In this document: positions 59,119 to 64,000 of the stretch, piece by piece
Layout of the letters: the number at the start of each line of letters is the position of its first letter
Position numbering within the stretch: the first letter of the stretch is position 1
Origin: Embleya scabrispora DSM 41855
GTDB lineage: Bacteria; Actinomycetota; Actinomycetes; Streptomycetales; Streptomycetaceae
Reading direction: 5' to 3'
Length of the DNA: 64,000 nucleotides
NCBI RefSeq assembly: GCF_000372745.1
Contig: NZ_KB889561.1
Span: 811-64,810 of the forward strand
The notes under the pieces: model-generated
What the model was told of the DNA's origin: nothing
What the model saw: only the letters and a program-made list of their open reading frames with translations
Databases searched by the model: none
Position numbers and translations under genes: made by a program

Positions 59119-60150
59119 TCACCGCTCGCGGTCGGCCGCCGTGTGCGGTGCGGGGTGGGACTCCGCGCCGGGATGGGAACCCCGGCCGTGGGCCTCGTTC
59201 GGATGGGAGCCCCGGCCGTGGGCCTCGCCGGCCAGTGGCGTGGGCGACAGGTCCTGGTCGTCCTCGCCGACCTCGAGGAGCGTTTGGGCAGCGCCCACGA
59301 TCAGCGGGTCGGGAACACCGACGACGTCGGGATCCTTGCCGGAGTAGTCGTGCCGGGCGAGTACGGAGCGGATGGCCTCCAACCGGCCGCGGCGTTTGTC
59401 GTTGGTCTTGACCACCGTCCACGGTGCCTGCTCGGTGTCCGTCGCGCGGAACATGGCGACCTTGGCCTCGGTGTAGGCGTCCCACTGATCGAGAGACGCC
59501 AGGTCCGTGGCGGAGAGTTTCCATTGCCGCACCGGATCGATCCGGCGGATCGCGAAGCGGGTGCGCTGCTCGGTGCGGGAGACGGAGAACCAGAACTTGG
59601 TCAGGTGAATACCGTCGTCCACGAGCATGCGTTCGAACGCCGGAGCCTGGCGTAGGAAACGTCGGTACTCGTCGTCGGTACAAAAGCCCAGCACACGCTC
59701 CACACCGGCCCGGTTGTACCAGGACCGGTCGAACAAAACGATCTCGCCGGCCGCCGGCAGTTGCGCCGCGTAACGCTGGAAATACCACTGGGTCTGCTCT
59801 CGCTCGGTCGGCTTGTCCAGCGCGACCACGCGGGCGCCGCGCGGATTGAGGAACTCGGTGAACCGCTTGATGGTGCCGCCTTTGCCCGCGGCGTCGCGAC
59901 CCTCGAAGACGACGACCAGACGCTGCCCCGTTTCCTTGACCCACCGCTGCAGCTTGAGCAACTCGATCTGCAGCAACCGCTTCTCGCGGTCGTAGGCGGA
60001 CCGGCCCAGTTTGCGGTCGTAGGGGTAGTTCTCCCGCCACGTGGCGATCGGCCGGCCCGAACCGTCCAACAGCACGGGCGCCTCCGCCCGGCTCCGGTCG
60101 ACGGTCAGGCCGTGCAGGAGTTCCTGTCGAGGATCCGTCGTTCCTGCCAC
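59119..60150 (-). CDS. ppk2: Polyphosphate kinase 2 (PPK2)
   Basis: 343-residue cytosolic kinase that uses polyphosphate and nucleoside mono- or diphosphates. Walker A is VVFEGRDAAGKGGTIKRF, Walker B IVLFDRSWYNRAGVERV; the lid is SVSRTEQRTRF, with PVRQWKLSATDLASLDQWDA and DTEQAPWTVVKTNDKRRGRL typical of the family. About 300 residues match; the last 40 are a disordered His/Gly/Arg/Ser tail containing two copies of EAHGRGSHP. GTG 60150 has AAGGGG upstream. It ends 33 bases from the convergent PAS gene. Function in GTP/ATP balance or polyP use under stress is from the family. Confidence 0.93.
   Translation of the reverse strand: MAGTTDPRQELLHGLTVDRSRAEAPVLLDGSGRPIATWRENYPYDRKLGRSAYDREKRLLQIELLKLQRWVKETGQRLVVVFEGRDAAGKGGTIKRFTEFLNPRGARVVALDKPTEREQTQWYFQRYAAQLPAAGEIVLFDRSWYNRAGVERVLGFCTDDEYRRFLRQAPAFERMLVDDGIHLTKFWFSVSRTEQRTRFAIRRIDPVRQWKLSATDLASLDQWDAYTEAKVAMFRATDTEQAPWTVVKTNDKRRGRLEAIRSVLARHDYSGKDPDVVGVPDPLIVGAAQTLLEVGEDDQDLSPTPLAGEAHGRGSHPNEAHGRGSHPGAESHPAPHTAADRER
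59171..59230. repeat. 30-bp direct repeat in the ppk2 tail
   Basis: Units 59171-59200 and 59201-59230 differ at a few bases only (GGATGGGAAC / GGATGGGAGC...). They encode the duplicated tail peptide of PPK2, in frame (10 codons). Confidence 0.9.
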
Positions 60151-60512
60151 GGGGTGCCCCTTTTTTTCTCGGTCCTTCGTCGCGCCCGGACCTCGCGCGG
60201 GCTCCGTGTGGTTGTCCTTCTGCCCTCGGGCGCCCGACCCACACCGACCGGCGCCGGCGACCCACCGCCAACCGATATCTCTCCGCGAAGCGGTAAACGA
60301 TCTCGTCGCGGTTCGACCACCGACCCATCAATTCATCGATACCCGGACGAATCCAGAATCGGGCGGCGTTTTGTGGGCGGATACTCGCGCCTCCGGCAAG
60401 CGGTGGACACGGAATCCTCAAATTAAGCGCAGATCCAACGGACTCGTCGCGCGGCGTAGTTATCGTTCGCGGTCCGAGCCGACACATCGGGGGGAAGCGA
60501 GAGGCCAAGGCC
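60151..60512. other. Divergent promoter region, no gene
   Basis: 362 bases between the divergent ppk2 and ECF sigma genes. 60260-60440 is less GC-rich (CGATATCTCTCCGCG, CAATTCATCGATACC, CTCAAATTAAGCG) and should contain both promoters; no specific box was assigned. Confidence 0.4.
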
Positions 60513-61085
60513 GTGACGTCCTTCTGTACCCGTGATCATGATACCGGCAATCAGACACGCTCGACATACGACACCAAACTCGCGGAACTCGCGAAACTCA
60601 CCGAATTGGTTTATCGGCGCTATTCCGCGCCTCTGTTGTCCTTTTGCCTCAAGCTCACCGGCGGGGATCGACCGTGGGCCGAGGACGTCGTCCAGGAGAC
60701 CATGCTGCGCGCGTGGCGCCACGGGGGCAGCATCGCCGCGGACACGTCCGATCTCATGCCGTGGCTGGCGACGGTGGCGCGCCGGATCGTCATGGACGAC
60801 CGTCGCGCGCGCCGTGCCCGGCCGCAGGAGTGCGGCCCCGAACCGCTGGAGTTCTTACCGGCCGAGGATCCCTGGGAGCCTCTGCTCTGGAAGATGGCCG
60901 TGGCCGACGCGCTGCCCGCACTGACCCGGGCACATCGCGAAATACTGGCCGAGACGGTGCTGCGCGACCGCGACCTCAAGCAGGCCGCCGAGATCCTGGG
61001 TATACCGGTCGGAACGGTGAAGTCCCGTACCCACTACGCGATCCGCGCCCTGCGCCAGGCTCTGGAGGAGCGCAGTGCGGAATGA
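60513..61085 (+). CDS. ECF-subfamily RNA polymerase sigma factor
   Basis: 190 residues. Region 2: LVYRRYSAPLLSFCLKLTGG, WAEDVVQETMLRAWRHG (the D-x-V-Q-E-T -10 reading helix), MPWLATVARRIVMDDRRARR. Region 4: ALPALTRAHREILAETVLRD, LKQAAEILGIPVGTVKSRTH (HTH for -35). It resembles SigK/SigL-type factors; no anti-sigma zinc-finger protein follows, although the next gene is a membrane protein. GTG 60513 is chosen; GTG/ATG codons shortly after are alternatives. It probably directs its own cluster. Confidence 0.9.
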   Translation: MTSFCTRDHDTGNQTRSTYDTKLAELAKLTELVYRRYSAPLLSFCLKLTGGDRPWAEDVVQETMLRAWRHGGSIAADTSDLMPWLATVARRIVMDDRRARRARPQECGPEPLEFLPAEDPWEPLLWKMAVADALPALTRAHREILAETVLRDRDLKQAAEILGIPVGTVKSRTHYAIRALRQALEERSAE

Positions 61086-61181
61086 TCACCCGGGACCTCG
61101 TTCCCGGTGTGTCGCGTCGAGGGCGCGGCACCGCGACCGGGTGCTCCCGATGGGCGTTCGATGGAGAGGGTTGCCCGGCAC

Positions 61182-62678
61182 ATGAGGAACACCGATCCGC
61201 TCGACTTCTTCGCGAACCATCGCGACGCGATTCTCCGCTGGGGCGGCATCGCGGCCGCCGCCCTGGTGTTCTTCCTGATCATCCGCTTCGTCGCGATGCG
61301 ACTCGGCGGGTGGAAAGCCGCCTGGCGCCGGCTGTGTCGGGAAATCGCCCTGACCGTGTACGCGTTCACCGCTCCGGTACGGGCCTGGCTGCGGTATCGG
61401 CGCTCGGTGCGGCTTCTGGCCCGGCGGTTGGGCGCGAGCGTGACCTGGCGGGACGCGGAACGTGCCCTGGTCGCCGCGAAGTTCGCCGCGGCTCCCGGTC
61501 AGCCGTATGCCGCCCTGGTCGGCGACCACACGGTGACCGTGCTGTTCGCCGCCGCCGACATGCCGCCGCCTTCGGGCCCTTGGCGGCCGGTGCCGGACGA
61601 TGCTTGGGCGTGGACCGCCGCCAGGGCGGAGTTGCCGTCGGTCACGCCGGACGCCGACGGGACCAGACCGGTCGTGGTGGCCCTGGGCGAGCGCGACCGG
61701 GACTGCGTATTCCTCGACCTCGTGGTCGGCCCGCCGATGGTGTGCGTACAGGGCGATCCGCGGTCGGGGCCGGCCCTGTTCCAGGCCGTCGCGGCGCAGT
61801 TGGACGCCCGGTTGCCGGGTGGGCAGGTCGTGGTCGCGGACGGCGTGCACCGCGACGTACCGGGATTGCCGGTACGGGACGCGTACCGAAACGCCCGCGC
61901 CAAGCCGCCTCGACTGGGCCTGCCCACGTTCCTGGTCACCCCGGAACCACCGGACCCGCTGCCCCCCGAACTCGCCGAGCCACCGGGTGATTCGCCCTCG
62001 CTGCGCCTGGTGCTCGGCGGCCCGGGGCGCGGCCATGTACGGACGCTGCTGACCGACGTGCACGGTCGGGTCGCCGTACCGGGCACTCCCTTGGTGGTCT
62101 GGTGCAACGCGCTCGGTGCGGCGCTCGCCGACGTGCTGCCCACCATTCCGCCGGTGCTCCCGCCTGTGCCCGCGCCGGTTTCCCGGCCCGGGGCGGGCGA
62201 CGCCGAGTGGTTCGCCGAGGAGAAGCACACGACCGCGGCTCCGGAGCCGCGAGCGGCGCGGACGCAGGCGGGAACGGCGGAACCGGCGGCGACGCCGGAA
62301 CCGGCGGGAACCACGGCGCCGGCGGTCTCGGCTCGTTCTGCGGTCGCCGACCCGCCGGCGCGGTCGTCGGGCCGGTCGGCCGCTCCGGGCGCGTCCGGAC
62401 CGTCGGCGCGTACCGCGCGCACCGGGTCGCGTGCCGTCGACGCGGACCGCGAGCCGGTTCCGTCCGACGGCGAACCGGTGCCCCGGCCCTCCTCCCGGAC
62501 GTCGAGCGCGGCGACGGCGTCGGAACACCACGAGCCCCGCGCACCCGCCGTGTCGGCCCGACGCGGACCGACCTCGGACCCGGAGCCGATCGACGGCTCG
62601 GGGCCCGCGGCCGGCACCGGGCCCGCGGCCGATCCGCCCCCCGGCCCCGAGCCGTCGTCGCCGGGTTCGCGGTCGTAG
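61182..62678 (+). CDS. Membrane protein with long Pro/Ala-rich tail (secretion-locus type)
   Basis: 498 residues. A short N-terminus, a TM helix at about residues 22-40 (WGGIAAAALVFFLIIRFVAM), then a cytosolic basic stretch (PVRAWLRYRRSVRLLARRLG) and a folded domain (HTVTVLFAAADMPPPSGPWR, VVVALGERDRDCVFLDLVVG). The last 165 residues are Pro/Ala/Ser/Glu-rich and disordered. The family was not recognised. It lies between an ECF sigma gene and an FHA-FtsK gene and is likely part of the same export or cell-envelope locus. ATG 61182 is preferred; ATG 61161 is in frame as well. Confidence 0.65.
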   Translation: MRNTDPLDFFANHRDAILRWGGIAAAALVFFLIIRFVAMRLGGWKAAWRRLCREIALTVYAFTAPVRAWLRYRRSVRLLARRLGASVTWRDAERALVAAKFAAAPGQPYAALVGDHTVTVLFAAADMPPPSGPWRPVPDDAWAWTAARAELPSVTPDADGTRPVVVALGERDRDCVFLDLVVGPPMVCVQGDPRSGPALFQAVAAQLDARLPGGQVVVADGVHRDVPGLPVRDAYRNARAKPPRLGLPTFLVTPEPPDPLPPELAEPPGDSPSLRLVLGGPGRGHVRTLLTDVHGRVAVPGTPLVVWCNALGAALADVLPTIPPVLPPVPAPVSRPGAGDAEWFAEEKHTTAAPEPRAARTQAGTAEPAATPEPAGTTAPAVSARSAVADPPARSSGRSAAPGASGPSARTARTGSRAVDADREPVPSDGEPVPRPSSRTSSAATASEHHEPRAPAVSARRGPTSDPEPIDGSGPAAGTGPAADPPPGPEPSSPGSRS

Positions 62679-62802
62679 GCCCGGCCCCGAGTGGCTTGCC
62701 GACCGTCCCCGCCCGATGCCCCGACCCGGTTCTCCCGACCCGCCCCACGCTCCTTCCCCGCCTTCGTCGTCTCGCCGCCTCCCCTCCCCGCGAGAGAGTT
62801 GC

Positions 62803-64000
62803 ATGCCCGTGAATCTCGCCGTCACCACCGTCGATCCGCAGAGCCGCCGCGCCGATCACCTGCTCGACATCCCCGAGTCGGCGACCGTCGCCGATCTCGG
62901 CTCAGTGCTGGGTGCCGCCGATCTGTTCCTGGGGGATCGACGGCTCAATCCCGACGTGCGCGTGGGCGCGAGCGGCATCCGCGCCGGGGCGTTGATCGGG
63001 CTTGACCGCCCCGCGCCGACCGAGACCGCGACGCGCGCGTGGCGACCACCCGGGGTCGATCCGGTGCTCGTGACCGTGCGGCACGTATCGGGCCCCGGGG
63101 CGGGCCGGGTGTGGCGGCTCGGCCCGGGGCGTCACGAGGTCGGCACGGACCGCGCGTGCGCGTTGCGTCTGGACGGCGGCGACGCACCCGCGCAGGGCAC
63201 GTGGATCACCGTCGGCACGAACGCGTCGGTCACGGTCGGCCTTCCGGAGGACGCGGACGCGGACCGATGCGGACTGCGCAGCCTCACACCGCCGCCGCCC
63301 GTCGATCCGATCACGGGTACGCCGCTCACCGCCGAGGAGCCGGCCGGGGCGCAGGAGGGCGGCCCCGGCGGGCATTCCACCGCACCCCCGCCGCCGGGTC
63401 CGGACGGACTGCCCGTCGCACCGCCATTGCCGCCGATCGGCTACCTCCCGCCGCCCGACGACGGCTCACTGCCCTGGCCGACGTACGCCGACCTCTCGCT
63501 CGGTGAGCATCTCCTGCGCCTGGGCCCGCCGGACGAACCCGAGGCGGCGGTACGCCCGGCGGCGGACGGGCTGGGCGTCGAGTACAACCGGCCGCCGCGC
63601 ATCGCGCCGCACCTGGACGGCGAAACGATCCGGATGATGGGTCCGCCGACGGACAACAGCAAGCGGCCGTTCCCCTTCCTGATGATGATCGCCCCGCTGC
63701 TGATGGGCCTGGCGATGATGTTCCTGTTCCGGAGTCTGTTCTTCGTCGTCTTCGTGCTCTTCACGCCGCTGATGGCGATCGGCAACTGGGTTTCCGGCAA
63801 ACGCACCGGGCGCCGGGAATACCAGGAGGCGAAGCGGGTCTACCGCATCCGCCGGTCGGCGTTGGAAGCGGAGATGCGCCGCGCGACCGTGGACGAACGC
63901 GGGCTGCGCAACACGACGTTCCCGGATCCGGCGGCGGTGTTGCTGACCGCGACCGGACCGGGCCTGGGGCTGTGGCAGCGCCGCCGGCGCGACTCCGACC
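62803..64000 (+). CDS. FHA-domain FtsK/SpoIIIE (EccC-like) protein, N-terminal part
   Basis: The frame starts at ATG 62803 (GAGAGAG upstream) and runs off the right edge after 399 codons. Residues 1-70 are a ubiquitin-like start (VNLAVTTVDPQSRRADHLLD, DLGSVLGAADLFLGDRRLNP). An FHA-type fold follows (VWRLGPGRHEVGTDRACALR). Two TM helices at about 285-325 (FPFLMMIAPLLMGLAMMFLF, LFFVVFVLFTPLMAIGNWVS) precede a basic coil (GRREYQEAKRVYRIRRSALE). This is the usual layout of type VII secretion ATPases; the motor domains with Walker boxes lie beyond the window. Confidence 0.82.
   Translation, partial: MPVNLAVTTVDPQSRRADHLLDIPESATVADLGSVLGAADLFLGDRRLNPDVRVGASGIRAGALIGLDRPAPTETATRAWRPPGVDPVLVTVRHVSGPGAGRVWRLGPGRHEVGTDRACALRLDGGDAPAQGTWITVGTNASVTVGLPEDADADRCGLRSLTPPPPVDPITGTPLTAEEPAGAQEGGPGGHSTAPPPPGPDGLPVAPPLPPIGYLPPPDDGSLPWPTYADLSLGEHLLRLGPPDEPEAAVRPAADGLGVEYNRPPRIAPHLDGETIRMMGPPTDNSKRPFPFLMMIAPLLMGLAMMFLFRSLFFVVFVLFTPLMAIGNWVSGKRTGRREYQEAKRVYRIRRSALEAEMRRATVDERGLRNTTFPDPAAVLLTATGPGLGLWQRRRRDSD

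Noticed and set aside
1-64000. tRNA, rRNA, riboswitch, integrated phage or complete insertion sequence
   Set aside because: No cloverleaf with CCA-region features, no rRNA-like sequence, no transposase with terminal repeats and no phage structural genes were seen by eye on either strand.

Overview
This is a high-GC (roughly 70%) actinobacterial chromosome segment of the Streptomyces type. The coding frames have strongly GC-rich third positions and many GTG and TTG starts. Regulators (TetR, AraC, HxlR, MerR, WYL, ROK, ECF sigma, NarL-type two-component) and drug exporters are abundant. There are also a PMT mannosyltransferase C-terminus, a PhoX phosphatase, a ricin-repeat exoprotein and, at the right edge, an FHA-FtsK/EccC-like protein. 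No rRNA, tRNA, CRISPR array, intact insertion sequence or intact phage was seen. The species cannot be named from the sequence alone.

Layout. 1-5000: tail of a protein O-mannosyltransferase, a PPOX-fold protein, a membrane protein and a TetR regulator, then a graveyard of gene remnants (YVTN/IPT exoprotein, TPR protein, agmatinase). 5-12.5 kb: three regulator/effector pairs, namely MFS exporter with divergent TetR and twin operators, AraC with divergent EamA exporter, and AraC with divergent alpha/beta hydrolase, separated by a decayed tannase-family gene. 12.5-20 kb: ArsB-like exporter coupled to a universal stress protein, GNAT, PhoX, and an HxlR/MFS/GNAT unit. 20-26.5 kb: kinase-like protein, MerR-methyltransferase fusion, narI and AraC remnants, cold-shock protein, amino-acid permease, anchored exoprotein. 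26.7-36.5 kb: PAP2-type membrane enzyme, RidA/WYL pair, Sua5/YciO protein, ricin-lectin exoprotein, another exoprotein, metallophosphoesterase. 36.8-45 kb: FUSC-like protein, small secreted protein, covarying tandem hairpins, a phosphoribosyltransferase-hydrolase fusion coupled to a damaged sulfite-oxidase-like gene, and a ROK regulator. 45-54 kb: YbjJ-type MFS, a two-component system, a sigma remnant, and a chimeric junction joining a glycosyltransferase to half an MFS transporter. 54-64 kb: class A beta-lactamase, a coupled anchored-exoprotein/cytosolic-protein pair, a truncated PAS protein, PPK2, ECF sigma, a Pro/Ala-rich membrane protein, and the start of an FHA-FtsK gene.

The genes do not form one pathway. 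The window reads as an accessory arm region with self-contained switch-plus-effector cassettes and at least ten decaying genes. The best candidates for undescribed biology are: the MerR-methyltransferase fusion (21522-22637); the pair of tandem hairpins with compensating stem changes (39337-39510); the translationally coupled anchored-exoprotein pair (55708-57200); and the sulfite-oxidase-like gene that carries Tyr where the family usually has the molybdenum-ligand Cys and has lost its stop over the antisense ROK gene. All functional statements are inferred from motifs read by eye; no database search was run.
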